Shown one piece after another: positions 9,074-18,228 of a DNA stretch of 56,822 nt. Position numbers and translations under genes: made by a program. The DNA is from an uncultured Haliea sp. (GTDB taxonomy: Bacteria > Pseudomonadota > Gammaproteobacteria > Pseudomonadales > Halieaceae): NCBI GenBank assembly GCA_947258585.1, contig CAMYIZ010000044.1, positions 1 to 56,822 of the forward strand. The letters are read 5' to 3'. Under the pieces are notes generated by a model. The model saw only the letters and a program-made list of their open reading frames with translations. It was not told the origin of the DNA and made no database searches. How positions within the stretch are numbered: the first letter of the stretch is position 1; every line of letters starts with the position of its first letter.

Positions 9074-10348
9074 TTATGGCGATGAATGGTGGGCCAGGTA
9101 GCCAGCGAGATCGGCTACTGGCAGGGATTCCTGCAGCCCCTGCTCACGCAGGGACTTGACTGTCACGGTGCCGGCGGCAACCTCGTCCTCGCCCCAGATC
9201 AGGGCCCAGCGGGCCCCGCTCTTGTCGGCCTTTTTCAGTTGGCTGCGGAAACTGCCGCCACCCGCATGCTGGACAATGCGCAGGGCCGGGAGGGCATCGC
9301 GTACCGTCTCCAGCGCCGCAAAGGCAGCCGTTTCCGCCGCGGCACCGGCGTTGACCACATAGATGTCGGCACTCGCCGCCGCCGGCGGCGCCAGGGCCAG
9401 TGCCTCCAGCATCAGGACCAGGCGCTCCTTGCCCAGGGCAAAGCCGATACCGGGGCAGGGCTTGCCGCCCAGCTGCGCCACCAGGCCGTCGTAGCGGCCG
9501 CCGGCGCAGACCGTGCCCTGGGCGCCGAGTTTGTCAGTCACCCACTCGAACACGGTCTTGTTGTAGTAGTCCAGGCCGCGCACCAGGCGGGGATTGACCA
9601 CGTAGGAGACCGAGGCCGCCTGCAGAAGTTCACAGAGACGGGCAAAATCCTCCCGGGACTCCGCGTCCAGGTAATCCGTCAACACCGGTGCATTCGCCAG
9701 TACGTCCCGGGTACCCGGGTGCTTGCTGTCCAGGATCCGCAGCGGATTGCTCTGCAGCCGGCGCTGGCTGTCTTCATCCAGCGCCTCGCGATGACCGGAC
9801 AGGTAGTTCACCAGGGCCTCGCGGTAGGCCTGGCGAGCGGCACTGCTGCCAATGGAATTGAGCTGCAACTGTACATGATCGGCAATACCCAGCACCCGCC
9901 ACAGCCGGGCGGTCATCAGGATCAGCTCCGCATCGATGTCCGGGGTGGCAATACCGAAAGCCTCGGCACCCACCTGGTGGAACTGGCGCTGGCGCCCCTT
10001 CTGCGGGCGCTCGTAGCGGAACATGGGGCCGCTGTACCAGAGCCGCTGGGGCGTGCCCAACAGGCCGTTCTGGATCGCCGCGCGCACACAACCCGCGGTA
10101 CCTTCGGGGCGCAGGGTCAGGCTCTCGCCGTTGCGGTCGTCAAAGCTGTACATCTCTTTCTCGACGATGTCGGTGACTTCGCCAATGGAACGCCGGAACA
10201 GGGCGGTCTGTTCCACCAGCGGCAGACGAATTTCGCCGTAGCCGTAGCTGGTCAGCACCGCGGCCACCGCGGATTCCAGATACTGCCAGTAACTACTCTC
10301 GTCCGGGAGAATGTCATTCATTCCCCGGATGGCGCGAATGGTCGTCAC
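9074..10348 (-). CDS. hisS: Histidyl-tRNA synthetase
   Basis: Class II aminoacyl-tRNA synthetase charging tRNA-His. Motif 1 lies near [11 protein letters not shown]...W, motif 2 is [16 protein letters not shown], the histidine-binding loop is [15 protein letters not shown], and motif 3 is [13 protein letters not shown]. The C-terminal anticodon-binding domain follows. 424 residues, as in E. coli. Start is GTG at 10348, placed 5 nt after a strong AGGAG; the homologous N terminus ([12 protein letters not shown]) agrees. Confidence 0.98.
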   Translation of the reverse strand: MTTIRAIRGMNDILPDESSYWQYLESAVAAVLTSYGYGEIRLPLVEQTALFRRSIGEVTDIVEKEMYSFDDRNGESLTLRPEGTAGCVRAAIQNGLLGTPQRLWYSGPMFRYERPQKGRQRQFHQVGAEAFGIATPDIDAELILMTARLWRVLGIADHVQLQLNSIGSSAARQAYREALVNYLSGHREALDEDSQRRLQSNPLRILDSKHPGTRDVLANAPVLTDYLDAESREDFARLCELLQAASVSYVVNPRLVRGLDYYNKTVFEWVTDKLGAQGTVCAGGRYDGLVAQLGGKPCPGIGFALGKERLVLMLEALALAPPAAASADIYVVNAGAAAETAAFAALETVRDALPALRIVQHAGGGSFRSQLKKADKSGARWALIWGEDEVAAGTVTVKSLREQGLQESLPVADLAGYLAHHSSP

Positions 10349-10372
10349 CTGTACTCCTGCAGTGTCATGGGC

Positions 10373-11503
10373 TCAGGCCGGCGACCGGGCTATCAGCCTG
10401 GCATCCTCGGTGGCCCGCTCCTGCTCCAGCTGCAGCGCGCGCTGGCGAATCACCTGTTCCAGGTGATCGACGAAATCGAGATTGCTGACCTTGTGGTCGG
10501 GCTCGCCATTAATGTAAATGAGGTTACTGGGGCTGGCGCCGGTCAGGCCCACATCGGCCTCGCGCGCCTCTCCGGGGCCATTGACTATGCAGCCGATCAC
10601 CGCGACATCCATGGGCGTGCGGATGTCTTCCAGGCGCTGCTCCAGCACGTTCATCGTCGCGATCACATCGAAATTCTGCCGTGAGCAGCTGGGACAGGCG
10701 ATGAAATTGATGCCGTTGGCCCGCAGCTTCAGGCTCTTGAGAATCTCAAACCCAACCTTCACCTCTTCCACCGGGTCCGCCGCGAGGGAGATGCGGATGG
10801 TGTCGCCGATACCGTCCATCAACAGCATGCCCAGGCCCACCGCGGATTTCACGGTACCGCCGCGCAGGCCGCCCGCCTCGGTGATGCCGAGATGCAGTGG
10901 CTGCTCAATCTGTTGCGCCAGCAAGCGGTAGGCTGCCACCGCCATGAACACGTCGGAGGCCTTGACGCTGACCTTGAAGTCCGGGTAATTGAAGCGATCG
11001 AGGATATCCACGTGGCGCAGCGCCGATTCCACCAGCGCTTCCGCCGTCGGTTCGCCGTACTTGCGCTGCAGGTCCTTGCCCAGAGAGCCGGCATTGACCC
11101 CGATGCGAATGGGAATGCCCTTGTCCCGGGCGCAGTCAATGACCGCACGTACTTTTTTGTCATTGCCGATGTTGCCCGGGTTGATGCGCAGGCAGTCGAC
11201 CCCGTACTCCGCCACCTTGAGCGCGATTTTGTGATCGAAGTGGATATCCGCCACCAGTGGTACAGTGACCCGCGCGCGGATTTCGCGAAACGCTTCCGCG
11301 GCGTCCATGCTGGGCACTGAAATACGCACGATATCCGCACCCGCGTCCTGGATAGCCTGCACCTGCGCCACCGTTGCCGCCACGTCGCAGGTCTCGGTGT
11401 TGGTCATACTCTGCACGCTGATTGGCGCATCACCGCCCACGGCGACAGAGCCGACCATGATCTGGCGGCTGCGACGACGGGTAATGGGTGAAGGCTTGTG
11501 CAC
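10373..11503 (-). CDS. ispG: 4-hydroxy-3-methylbut-2-enyl diphosphate synthase (IspG/GcpE)
   Basis: [4Fe-4S] enzyme of the MEP isoprenoid pathway, converting MEcPP to HMBPP. Seen: N-terminal TIM-barrel start [27 protein letters not shown], the cluster cysteines in [12 protein letters not shown] and [12 protein letters not shown], and a final ADVGLTG segment. Start chosen is the GTG at 11503 (protein begins with [10 protein letters not shown] after the initiator), which sits 6 nt after GGAGG; the longer open frame to 11557 overlaps rodZ and has no family match. 376 residues, close to E. coli IspG (372). Confidence 0.97.
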   Translation of the reverse strand: MHKPSPITRRRSRQIMVGSVAVGGDAPISVQSMTNTETCDVAATVAQVQAIQDAGADIVRISVPSMDAAEAFREIRARVTVPLVADIHFDHKIALKVAEYGVDCLRINPGNIGNDKKVRAVIDCARDKGIPIRIGVNAGSLGKDLQRKYGEPTAEALVESALRHVDILDRFNYPDFKVSVKASDVFMAVAAYRLLAQQIEQPLHLGITEAGGLRGGTVKSAVGLGMLLMDGIGDTIRISLAADPVEEVKVGFEILKSLKLRANGINFIACPSCSRQNFDVIATMNVLEQRLEDIRTPMDVAVIGCIVNGPGEAREADVGLTGASPSNLIYINGEPDHKVSNLDFVDHLEQVIRQRALQLEQERATEDARLIARSPA

Positions 11504-11505
11504 GC

Positions 11506-11937
11506 TCAACCTCCGAAAACAGAGCCGGTGGCGGACTCGCCGGACTGCGCCCACCACAGGCCCAGCACCAGCAGGCCCAGCACGCCCAAGCCGAGCAAAA
11601 TACCCAGCCCGGTGCGCTGCAGCGGCAGGGGTCGACGGTTGCCCCCGCCGTCCGCGGGCGTTGCGGGCGTGGGCACAACCTCGTCGTAAGCAGCCAGGAC
11701 GATGGTCTCGTCCAGTCCCAGCATCCGGGCATAGGCCCGCACGTAGCCGCGGGCGAACGCAGGCCGGCGCAGACGCTGGAACTCGTCGCGTTCGATCAGC
11801 GCCACATACTCCGGCAGCCAGTTCAGGCGCTGGGAAACATCCAGGGGCGAGTGCCCCCGGGCCTCGCGGGCGGCCTGCAGCATCGCGCCAGGCGACACCC
11901 TGGCCGGGGCGTCCGCAAATACTTCGTTACTGCCCAT
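11506..11937 (-). CDS. rodZ: RodZ-like helix-turn-helix membrane protein, lacking the periplasmic domain
   Basis: The 143-residue product has the Xre-type HTH of RodZ ([20 protein letters not shown], then [24 protein letters not shown]) and one transmembrane helix (about 110-130, [18 protein letters not shown]), then stops about 13 residues later. Typical RodZ proteins are about 300 residues with a linker and DUF4115 beta-domain in the periplasm; both are missing. ATG at 11937 overlaps the pilF stop; the stop lies 2 bp before the ispG GTG. The position between pilF and ispG is the conserved rodZ site. RodZ links MreB to the elongasome; a periplasm-less form may keep only MreB binding. Confidence 0.88.
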   Translation of the reverse strand: MGSNEVFADAPARVSPGAMLQAAREARGHSPLDVSQRLNWLPEYVALIERDEFQRLRRPAFARGYVRAYARMLGLDETIVLAAYDEVVPTPATPADGGGNRRPLPLQRTGLGILLGLGVLGLLVLGLWWAQSGESATGSVFGG

Positions 11938-12721
11938 TGCGTTGCATCCGCTGGTAGTCCCGGTATTCCGGGGATTCGGGATAGAGACTGCCCAGAGCCA
12001 GCGCATAGCTGCTCTCGGCATCGCGATCGTTCTGCGCCCGGGCCAGCCGGATACCCAGCCAGAAGCCGCGCGCCGACTGGGGCCTGACCGCCGTGCGGTA
12101 GGTTCCGTAATGGCGGCTGGCGGTGGCGTAATCGCCCGCCTCAAACCGCAGCAGCGCCAGCTCCAGCAGGGCAATGCTGTTCGCGCGATCCATCGACAGG
12201 GCGCGGGAGAACGCCTCTTCCGCCTCCGCGGGTTTCCCCAGCTGCTGCCGGCACAGGCCGAGGTTCACGAACGCCATTGGCCGCCCGGTATACAGGGTGT
12301 CCTTGACCACCTGCTCCAGCTCCTTCTCGGCGTCGGCGTAACGCTGCTCGGAATAGAGGAAGGCCGCATAATTGTTGCGGGCGCGGGAGAAGTTGCGATC
12401 CAGCCGGATCGCCTGCTTGAAGCTTTCCTCCGCCAGTTCTTTCTCGCCTGTGCTCTGGTACACCAGGGCAAAGGCTTCGTGCACTTCGGCATTGCGGTCG
12501 TCGATTGCCACCGCCTGAGCCAGGTTGCGCTTGGCGTTCTCCCAGTCGCGCTCACCGATATATTGCCGCGCCAGTGCCACCCTGCGCTCCAGCGCCTCCT
12601 GCGGTGACGGCGGCGTGGTGAATACGCTGTCGGTGGTGGTTACGCACCCCGGGCTCAGTAGCACCAGGCCCAGCAGGATCCCGCGACCCCACCTGCCGAT
12701 ATCCGCGGCTGGAATAATCAC
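11927..12721 (-). CDS. pilF: Type IV pilus biogenesis/stability lipoprotein PilF (PilW)
   Basis: Outer-membrane lipoprotein, the pilotin that helps the PilQ secretin assemble. The leader ends in LVLLSPGC (lipobox with Cys 26) and the mature part is a run of about six TPRs (for example [20 protein letters not shown] and [20 protein letters not shown]). 264 residues, near the Pseudomonas PilF size (252). GTG start at 12721 overlaps the rlmN TGA (GTGA), implying translational coupling. Pilus genes themselves are not in the window. Confidence 0.92.
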   Translation of the reverse strand: MIIPAADIGRWGRGILLGLVLLSPGCVTTTDSVFTTPPSPQEALERRVALARQYIGERDWENAKRNLAQAVAIDDRNAEVHEAFALVYQSTGEKELAEESFKQAIRLDRNFSRARNNYAAFLYSEQRYADAEKELEQVVKDTLYTGRPMAFVNLGLCRQQLGKPAEAEEAFSRALSMDRANSIALLELALLRFEAGDYATASRHYGTYRTAVRPQSARGFWLGIRLARAQNDRDAESSYALALGSLYPESPEYRDYQRMQRNGQ

Positions 12722-13866
12722 CCTGCTTCTACCTCCGGGGCCTGGCCCGCTGCGCGATAGCGTTCACTGCGACGCGTGCGGTCGACCACCTGGCCAACCA
12801 GCTGCCCGCAGGCGGCGTCGATGTCGTCCCCACGGGTCGTGCGGACCGTGACAATATAGCCCGCATCGACCAGCACTTGCCAGAACCGCGACACCGCGTT
12901 GCCGCTGGGACGGCGGTACTCCGAACCCGGAAAACTGTTGAAGGGAATGAGGTTGATCTTGCAGGGGAAATCCTTGAGCAGCTCCGCCAGCTCCCGGGCC
13001 TGGTCCGGCTGGTCATTGATCCCGGCGAGCAGGGTGTACTCCACCGTGACCACGCGCTTGCTGTCGGCCTGGGCATCAATGTACTGGCGCGCGCTGCGCA
13101 ACAGCTCGGCAATCGGGTACCTGCGGTTGATCGGCACCAGCTGGCTGCGCAGGGCATCGTTGGGGGCGTGGAGTGAAATCGCAAGGGAGACTTCACTCAG
13201 CTCCCGCAGCCGGTCCAGCGCCGGCACCACGCCGGAGGTACTCAGGGTTACCCGGCGCTTGGAGATGCCGTAGCCGAGATCGGACAGCATCAGGTCCATG
13301 GCTGCGACCACGTTGTCAAAGTTAAGCAGCGGCTCGCCCATGCCCATCATCACCACATTGGTGACAACCCGGCCCTTGCCCGACTGGAAGGCATCGTAGG
13401 ACTTGATCGCCTGCCACACCTGACCAATGATTTCCGCCGCCGTCAGGTCGCGCTGGAAACCCTGCTTGCCGGTGGAGCAGAAGCTGCAGTCCAGGCTGCA
13501 GCCCACCTGCGAGGACACGCACAGGGTGGCGCGACCGCCATCGGGAATCAGTACCGCCTCCACCAGGCCGCCACCTTCCACCCGCACCGCCCATTTGCGG
13601 GTGCCATCGGTGGAGTCGTGCTGGCTGACGATTTCCGGCGGCCGCACTTCGGCGATCTGCAGCAGCTTTTCCCGCAGCGCCTTGCCCAGATTGGACATGG
13701 CGCCTATGTCCGTGACACCGCCATGGTGTATCCACTTCATCACCTGCTGGGCACGGAACTTCTTCTCCCCCAGTTCGAGGAAGAATTGCTCCAGCTGCAG
13801 CTGCGTCATGCCCAGGAGGTTAACCCGGGGAGTCGCGGCCGTGGTGGCAATGAGGGAGGCAGTCAT
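12718..13866 (-). CDS. rlmN: Dual-specificity rRNA/tRNA adenine C2 methyltransferase RlmN
   Basis: Radical-SAM methyltransferase modifying A2503 of 23S rRNA and A37 of some tRNAs. The cluster motif is CSLDCSFC (CxxxCxxC), and [13 protein letters not shown] is the GEP-type SAM motif of the family. The mechanistic C-terminal Cys is in [10 protein letters not shown] terminus [20 protein letters not shown] matches the accessory domain. ATG at 13866; 382 residues, like E. coli (384). First gene after ndk in the conserved order. Confidence 0.97.
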   Translation of the reverse strand: MTASLIATTAATPRVNLLGMTQLQLEQFFLELGEKKFRAQQVMKWIHHGGVTDIGAMSNLGKALREKLLQIAEVRPPEIVSQHDSTDGTRKWAVRVEGGGLVEAVLIPDGGRATLCVSSQVGCSLDCSFCSTGKQGFQRDLTAAEIIGQVWQAIKSYDAFQSGKGRVVTNVVMMGMGEPLLNFDNVVAAMDLMLSDLGYGISKRRVTLSTSGVVPALDRLRELSEVSLAISLHAPNDALRSQLVPINRRYPIAELLRSARQYIDAQADSKRVVTVEYTLLAGINDQPDQARELAELLKDFPCKINLIPFNSFPGSEYRRPSGNAVSRFWQVLVDAGYIVTVRTTRGDDIDAACGQLVGQVVDRTRRSERYRAAGQAPEVEAG

Positions 13867-13881
13867 GGCGGAGTATCGTCT

Positions 13882-14310
13882 TCAGCTGCGGCTGCAGATG
13901 TCGCTGGCGGCAAAAAAGTAGGCGATCTCGCGCTCAGCGGAAGCCGGCGAGTCGGAGCCGTGGACGGCGTTGGCATCGATGGACTCCGCGAAGTCCGCAC
14001 GAATGGTGCCGGGGTCTGCGTCCTTCGGATTGGTCGCACCCATCAGCTCGCGATTCCTGGCGATGGCGTTGTCGCCTTCCAGCACCTGCACCACCACGGG
14101 ACCGGAGGTCATGAACTCGATCAGCGCGGGAAAGAAGGGGCGCTCGCGGTGTTCGGCATAGAAACCGCCGGCCAGGTCTTCGCTCAGGCGCAGCATCCTC
14201 GAGGCGACCACCTGCAGGCCCGCGTCCTCGAAGCGGGTATAAATCTGGCCAATGACGTTCTTGGCAACGGCATCCGGCTTGATAATGGACAGGGTACGCT
14301 CAACAGCCAT
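13882..14310 (-). CDS. ndk: Nucleoside diphosphate kinase
   Basis: Equilibrates NDP and NTP pools through a phosphohistidine. Active-site His is in NAVHGSDS; nucleotide-binding signatures are LSIIKPDAV at the N terminus and [14 protein letters not shown]. 142 residues. Start ATG at 14310 lies 8 nt after GGAG; the in-frame TTG just before it is not needed. A hairpin with a T-run lies immediately upstream (14331-14356), so ndk transcription must either read through or start within the short gap or in iscS. Confidence 0.97.
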   Translation of the reverse strand: MAVERTLSIIKPDAVAKNVIGQIYTRFEDAGLQVVASRMLRLSEDLAGGFYAEHRERPFFPALIEFMTSGPVVVQVLEGDNAIARNRELMGATNPKDADPGTIRADFAESIDANAVHGSDSPASAEREIAYFFAASDICSRS

Positions 14311-14330
14311 CAAACTATCTCCACAGAAAA

Positions 14331-14356
14331 CAAAAAAATCAGGGGCCGCTGGCCCC
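14331..14356 (-). terminator. Terminator between iscS and ndk
   Basis: Minus-strand hairpin GGGGCC-AGC-GGCCCC (14342-14356) followed by TGA and seven Ts (14332-14338). It lies about 50 bp after the iscS stop and 22 bp before the ndk ATG, in the place where iscU-iscA-hscBA-fdx stand in related genomes. Confidence 0.75.
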
Positions 14357-14405
14357 AGGGTAAAAGCCGCGCAATTATACGGGCTTTACTGCCGGGTTTC
14401 ACCCG

Positions 14406-15560
14406 CTAAACGCGCTGGCGCAAACCGGTTATGACAGCCTCGAGGTGCGCGACAGCGCGGTCCACGTCGGCCTCGGTGGTAAAACGGCCACAGCAGAGAC
14501 GCAGCGCGCTGTGCGCCAGGGCATCGGGAACGCCGATAGCCCGCAGGACATAGGACGGCTCAATGCTCTCGGAGTTGCAGGCCGAGCCGCTGGACAGGGC
14601 CAGATCGCGCAGGGACAGCAGCAGGGTTTCGCCGTCCACACCGTCGACACTGACATTGAGGGCTCCCGGCAGGCGCGCCTCTGGGTGCCCGTTAAGCTGC
14701 AGGCCGGGGATCCCGGACAGGCCCTGCCACAGGCGTTGGCGCAGGGCCAGCAGGCGGGCACTCTCGGCGGCCATCTCTTCGTTGGCCAGCCGCGCCGCCG
14801 TCCCGATGCCCACGATCTGGTGGGTGGCGAGGGTACCGGAACGCATCCCCCGCTCATGCCCGCCGCCGTGCATCTGCGCCTCCAGCTGCACCCGGGGCTG
14901 GCGCCGCACATAGAGTGCGCCTATCCCCTTGGGGCCGTAGAACTTGTGCCCGGAAATGGACAGCAGATCCACCGGCAGTTGCGCCATATCCACCGGGATC
15001 TTGCCCACGCTCTGGGCCGCATCTACATGAAACAGGGCTCCCGCAGCGCGGACTAGCGCGCCAATGGCGGCGATATCGTTGATCGTGCCCAGCTCGTTGT
15101 TGGCGTGCATCACGCTCACCAGCAGGGTGTCGGGCCGCAGCGCCGCGGCTACGCTGGCGGGACTGACCAGGCCGTCGGGCCCCGGTTGCAGCCAGCTCAC
15201 CTCCCAGCCGCGGTTTTCCAGCCAGGCACAGGTATCCAGCACCGCCTTGTGCTCAATCAGCGAGGTGACGATGTGGCGGCCGCGGTCACTGTAGAACCCC
15301 GCCGCGCCCTTGATCGCGAGATTGTCGGCCTCGGTGGCACCGGAGGTCCAGACAATCTCCCGCGGATCGGCGTTGATCAGGTCGGCCAGCTCACCCCGCG
15401 CCTCCTCCACCGCCTGCTCCGCCCGCCAGCCGTAGATATGGGAACGGGAGGCGGGATTGCCGAAGTTGCCGTCCAGGGTCAGGCATTCCGCCATCGCGGC
15501 CGCCACCCGGGGATCGGCCGGCGTCGAAGCGAGATAATCAAAGTAAACAGGTTTCTGCAT
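14406..15560 (-). CDS. iscS: Cysteine desulfurase, IscS/NifS family
   Basis: PLP enzyme taking sulfur from L-cysteine as an enzyme-bound persulfide for Fe-S clusters and thio-tRNAs. Seen: N-terminal [24 protein letters not shown], the PLP lysine in [24 protein letters not shown], and the mobile-loop catalytic Cys in [10 protein letters not shown]. 384 residues against about 404 in E. coli: the C terminus stops at ITGLRQRV, so the roughly 20-residue tail implicated in IscU docking is missing. It follows iscR by 28 bp; no iscU follows. The call as IscS rests on position and sequence; SufS is excluded by the loop sequence. Confidence 0.93.
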   Translation of the reverse strand: MQKPVYFDYLASTPADPRVAAAMAECLTLDGNFGNPASRSHIYGWRAEQAVEEARGELADLINADPREIVWTSGATEADNLAIKGAAGFYSDRGRHIVTSLIEHKAVLDTCAWLENRGWEVSWLQPGPDGLVSPASVAAALRPDTLLVSVMHANNELGTINDIAAIGALVRAAGALFHVDAAQSVGKIPVDMAQLPVDLLSISGHKFYGPKGIGALYVRRQPRVQLEAQMHGGGHERGMRSGTLATHQIVGIGTAARLANEEMAAESARLLALRQRLWQGLSGIPGLQLNGHPEARLPGALNVSVDGVDGETLLLSLRDLALSSGSACNSESIEPSYVLRAIGVPDALAHSALRLCCGRFTTEADVDRAVAHLEAVITGLRQRV

Positions 15561-15588
15561 GGCTCAGGGGCGGCGAGCGGCCGCCGAA

Positions 15589-16068
15589 TCAGAGTTCCCG
15601 CAGGGCAACCAGGCTGCCCGGGTTGACCCGTGAGCGGGCGTCCTGGCGCGAGGATACGTGGCGCACTTCCCGGCGTTCCACCAGGTTCGCGAGGCTGATC
15701 TGGCTGAGAAAGCCGTGGATCTGATCGCTCAGATCCTGCCACAGGTGATGGGTCAGGCACACCTCGCCCTGCTGGCAGTCGGCCTTGCCGCCGCAGCCGG
15801 TGGCATCCACCGCCTCGTCCACCGCATCGATGATCTGGGCGACAAAAATCGCCTCGCAGCTGCGTCCCAGGCGATAGCCGCCGCCCGGACCGCGCACGCT
15901 GCTCACCAGCTGGCGGCGCCGCAAACGCGCAAACAGCTGCTCCAGGTAGGACAGCGATATGTCCTGCCGGCTGGAAATCTCCGCGAGGCTCACCGGACCC
16001 TCAGTGCCGTGAAGGGCCAGGTCCAGCATCGCGGTGACAGCGTAGCGTCCCTTGGTTGTCAGCCGCAT
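15589..16068 (-). CDS. iscR: Fe-S cluster-sensing regulator IscR
   Basis: Rrf2-family regulator holding a [2Fe-2S] cluster. Counting from the ATG at 16068 (MRLTTKGRY), the cluster ligands fall at Cys92, Cys98, Cys104 and His107, the same numbers as E. coli IscR. The winged helix lies in residues 1-70 ([27 protein letters not shown]). 159 residues. A near-consensus type 1 IscR site overlaps its promoter, so autorepression by holo-IscR is expected. The gene directly follows trmJ, with no cysE between. Confidence 0.96.
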   Translation of the reverse strand: MRLTTKGRYAVTAMLDLALHGTEGPVSLAEISSRQDISLSYLEQLFARLRRRQLVSSVRGPGGGYRLGRSCEAIFVAQIIDAVDEAVDATGCGGKADCQQGEVCLTHHLWQDLSDQIHGFLSQISLANLVERREVRHVSSRQDARSRVNPGSLVALREL

Positions 16069-16094
16069 GGCAGTACCCACTCGAACAAAGGCGC

Positions 16095-16127
16095 AGTATG
16101 CAATAACCGACCAAATTGATCAACTTT
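16095..16127 (-). promoter_or_regulatory. iscR promoter with type 1 IscR binding site
   Basis: Minus strand: -35 TTGATC (16118-16123), 17-bp spacer, -10 CATACT (16095-16100). The 25 bp at 16103-16127 fit the published type 1 IscR consensus (ATASYYGACTRWWWYAGTCRRSTAT) at about 20 of 25 positions by my hand alignment. The site covers the -35 and spacer and overlaps the last 8 bp of trmJ. Confidence 0.75.
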
Positions 16128-16878
16128 GACCCCTGTCGCCTCCGGAGGGTGGCGGAGCATACTTTTGTGTCTCCGTCAGGATGCCACGGAGGATATTGAG
16201 CTCCATCTCGTCGAGGCGCACCCGGCCATAGAGACGTCGCAAGCGAGCCATCAACTGGCGCGGGGCCGCCGGGTCGAGAAAGCCGATGCCAACCAGGGTT
16301 TCTTCCAGGTGCTGGTAGAAACGTTCCATGTTCTCCACCGTGCTGAACGGCGCATCCCACTGGTCATCCGCCGCGCTGGGCAGAGTATCTCCCAACAGCA
16401 GCATCCGCAGCTCGTAGCAGACGATCTGCACCGCCATGGCCAGGTTGAGGGAACTGTAGGCAGGGTCCGAGGGAATGTGCAGGTGCAGGTTGCAGCGCTT
16501 CAGCTCGTCGTTGGTGAGCCCACGGTCCTCGCGCCCGAACAGCACCGCCACCTGTTCCCGGCCCGAACGCAGCGCAATTTCTTCCGCGCAGCGGCGCGGG
16601 TCCAGCAGCGGCCAGGGTATGCGCCGCTCCCGGGCACTGGTGCCCACCACATACTGGCAATCGGCAATGGCCTCATCGAGACTGCCGCACACCACCGCCC
16701 GCTCCAGCAGATCGAGCGCGCCAGCGGCCCGCCAGCTGGCCTGATCATCCGGGAACTGCCGCGGCTGGACCAGGACCAGGCGGGACAGGCCCATGTTTTT
16801 CATCGCCCTGGCAACGCCGCCAATATTGCCCGGATGGCTGGTATTGACCAGAACGATACGGATATTGTCGAGATTCAT
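16120..16878 (-). CDS. trmJ: tRNA (cytidine/uridine-2'-O-)-methyltransferase TrmJ
   Basis: SPOUT methyltransferase modifying position 32 of several tRNAs. Seen: N-terminal IRIVLVNTSHPGNIGGVARAM, AVLFGREDRGLTNDEL (the knot's SAM-binding loop) and IPSDPAYSSLNLAMAVQIV (the knot's final strand and helix). 252 residues from the ATG at 16878; the longer open frame upstream overlaps suhB and is not homologous. Divergent from suhB, and directly upstream of iscR as in many gammaproteobacteria. Confidence 0.96.
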   Translation of the reverse strand: MNLDNIRIVLVNTSHPGNIGGVARAMKNMGLSRLVLVQPRQFPDDQASWRAAGALDLLERAVVCGSLDEAIADCQYVVGTSARERRIPWPLLDPRRCAEEIALRSGREQVAVLFGREDRGLTNDELKRCNLHLHIPSDPAYSSLNLAMAVQIVCYELRMLLLGDTLPSAADDQWDAPFSTVENMERFYQHLEETLVGIGFLDPAAPRQLMARLRRLYGRVRLDEMELNILRGILTETQKYAPPPSGGDRGQS

Positions 16879-16959
16879 GCCCGGTTCCCACGCGCGCAGC
16901 GCCCTCAGCGAAAGGCGGCAAGTGTAGCAGATTGCCGGTATGATCAGTGCGGGATGTAC

Positions 16960-16968
16960 TGTTATAAT
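16960..16968 (+). promoter_or_regulatory. Extended -10 promoter of suhB
   Basis: TGTTATAAT (TGn plus consensus TATAAT, 16963-16968) lies 35 bp before the suhB ATG in the 124-bp trmJ-suhB gap. No good -35 is visible at 17 bp, which fits an extended -10 promoter. Confidence 0.6.
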
Positions 16969-17002
16969 CCCGCGCCCGAAAACGCCCACCCAGGACACCG
17001 TT

Positions 17003-17800
17003 ATGGAACCGATGGTCAACATCGCACTGCGCGCCGCGCGCAAGGCCGGCGAGCAGATCGTCCGCGCCTCCGATGAGCTCGACCGCATCGACGTACAGGA
17101 GAAGAACGTCAACGACTTCGTCTCCGACGTCGACCGCAATGCCGAGCGCGAGATCATCTACCACTTGCGGAAGGCGTTCCCCGAGCACGCCATCCTCGGC
17201 GAGGAAACCGGCCTGACGGGAGACGAGAACGCGGACTATCGCTGGGTCATCGACCCTCTCGACGGCACCACCAACTTCCTGCGCGGCATCCCCCACTACG
17301 CCGTCTCCATCGCCTGCCTGTACAAGGGCAAGCTGGAGCACGGGGTTGTTGTTGACCCGGTTCGACGGGAGGAATTCACCGCCTCCCGCGGCCGCGGCGC
17401 CCAGCTCAACGGACGCCGGATACGGGTCAGCAGCCGCACCAGCCTGGACGGCGCCCTGCTCGGCACCGGCATCCCTTTCAAGGACCACTGCGACGACCGC
17501 CTGGCCCCCTACAGCAAGACCATTGAAGTTCTCGCCGGCCAGTGCGCCGGCATCCGCCGCGCCGGAGCCGCCTCGCTGGACCTGGCCTATGTCGCGGCCG
17601 GGCGCCTCGATGCCTTCTGGGAAATCGGCCTGGCACCCTGGGACATGGCTGCGGGGGCGCTGCTGGTGAAGGAGGCAGGCGGCCTGGTCTCCGATATCAA
17701 CGCTTCCGACAACTACATGGCGTCCGGGAATATCGTCTGCGGCAACCCCAAGTGCTTCAAGGCCGTGTTGCAGGTCACCAAGCCACTGCTGGGAAGCTAG
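17003..17800 (+). CDS. suhB: Inositol-1-monophosphatase SuhB
   Basis: Mg-dependent phosphatase of the IMPase fold, which in E. coli also acts in rRNA transcription antitermination. Metal-site motifs: GEETG (Glu ligand), IDPLDGTTNF (DPxDGT) and WDMAAGALLVKEAGG. 265 residues (E. coli 267). The ATG at 17003 is preferred to the ATG at 16940, since homology begins at MEPMVNIALRAARKAGE. It lies on the opposite strand to secDF and trmJ, unlike the usual collinear secDF-suhB-trmJ order. Confidence 0.96.
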   Translation: MEPMVNIALRAARKAGEQIVRASDELDRIDVQEKNVNDFVSDVDRNAEREIIYHLRKAFPEHAILGEETGLTGDENADYRWVIDPLDGTTNFLRGIPHYAVSIACLYKGKLEHGVVVDPVRREEFTASRGRGAQLNGRRIRVSSRTSLDGALLGTGIPFKDHCDDRLAPYSKTIEVLAGQCAGIRRAGAASLDLAYVAAGRLDAFWEIGLAPWDMAAGALLVKEAGGLVSDINASDNYMASGNIVCGNPKCFKAVLQVTKPLLGS

Positions 17801-17818
17801 CTCTTATCGCCTGAATCC

Positions 17819-17934
17819 GGTCCTCAGCGTTGCCGGGGGGCGATCAGGACACGCCGTGAACCCGTCCATGGGGGCTTGTGTTCGACATCCATGTCTCACA
17901 CAGTCCTGCTCCCCCCCCGGCAACGCTGAGGACC
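17819..17934. repeat. Long inverted repeat downstream of suhB
   Basis: Perfect 22-bp arms (17819-17840 and 17913-17934; core CTCAGCGTTGCC) enclose 72 bp. The inner 70 bp are copy 1 of a palindromic element found again at 18058-18133. As RNA it would fold into a long hairpin that could end suhB transcription, although there is no T-run. Confidence 0.8.
17842..17911 (+). repeat. Palindromic intergenic element, copy 1
   Basis: About 70 bp bounded by TCAGGAC and GTCCTG ends. It aligns along its whole length with the reverse complement of 18058-18133, sharing ATCAGGACACGCCGTGAA-like, CGTCCATG, GGCT and CATCCATG blocks. It looks like a REP- or MITE-type dispersed element. Confidence 0.7.
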
Positions 17935-17944
17935 TACCGTCGGA

Positions 17945-18228
17945 GCCGACTGGACGTCTACACGCGTCGCCGCTATGGCATTATCACCAAAGCAGGCACA
18001 GCGGCGGGTAACTACTTAGAAGTTGCCGGCACCTCGAGCGGGGTGGGGCCGGCCACTGCCAGTCAGGACCGTTGAGCGCATGGATGCGCGATACGAGCCT
18101 ACATGGACGTATTCACGGCGTGTCCTGACTGGCTGTGGGGGGAACCACGCCGCGCCCCGCTACGAAGCCGCTTCGCCCAGTCCGGTAATCAGTGCCGACT
18201 GGACGCCTGCACGCTGCTACGGCATCAG
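17945..18228 (+). repeat. Imperfect direct repeats flanking element copy 2
   Basis: Two copies of about 35 bp (17945-17980 and 18194-18228) share GCCGACTGGACG followed by CACGC, then GCTA(T/C)GGCAT. The second runs into the 3' end of secF. Between them lie copy 2 of the palindromic element and unexplained sequence. Confidence 0.5.
18058..18133 (-). repeat. Palindromic intergenic element, copy 2 (opposite orientation)
   Basis: Perfect 12-bp terminal inverted repeats GCCAGTCAGGAC (18058-18069) and GTCCTGACTGGC (18122-18133) enclose 52 bp. The reverse complement matches copy 1 at 17842-17911. There is no coding capacity. The rest of the 17801-18216 gap shows no gene. Confidence 0.75.
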
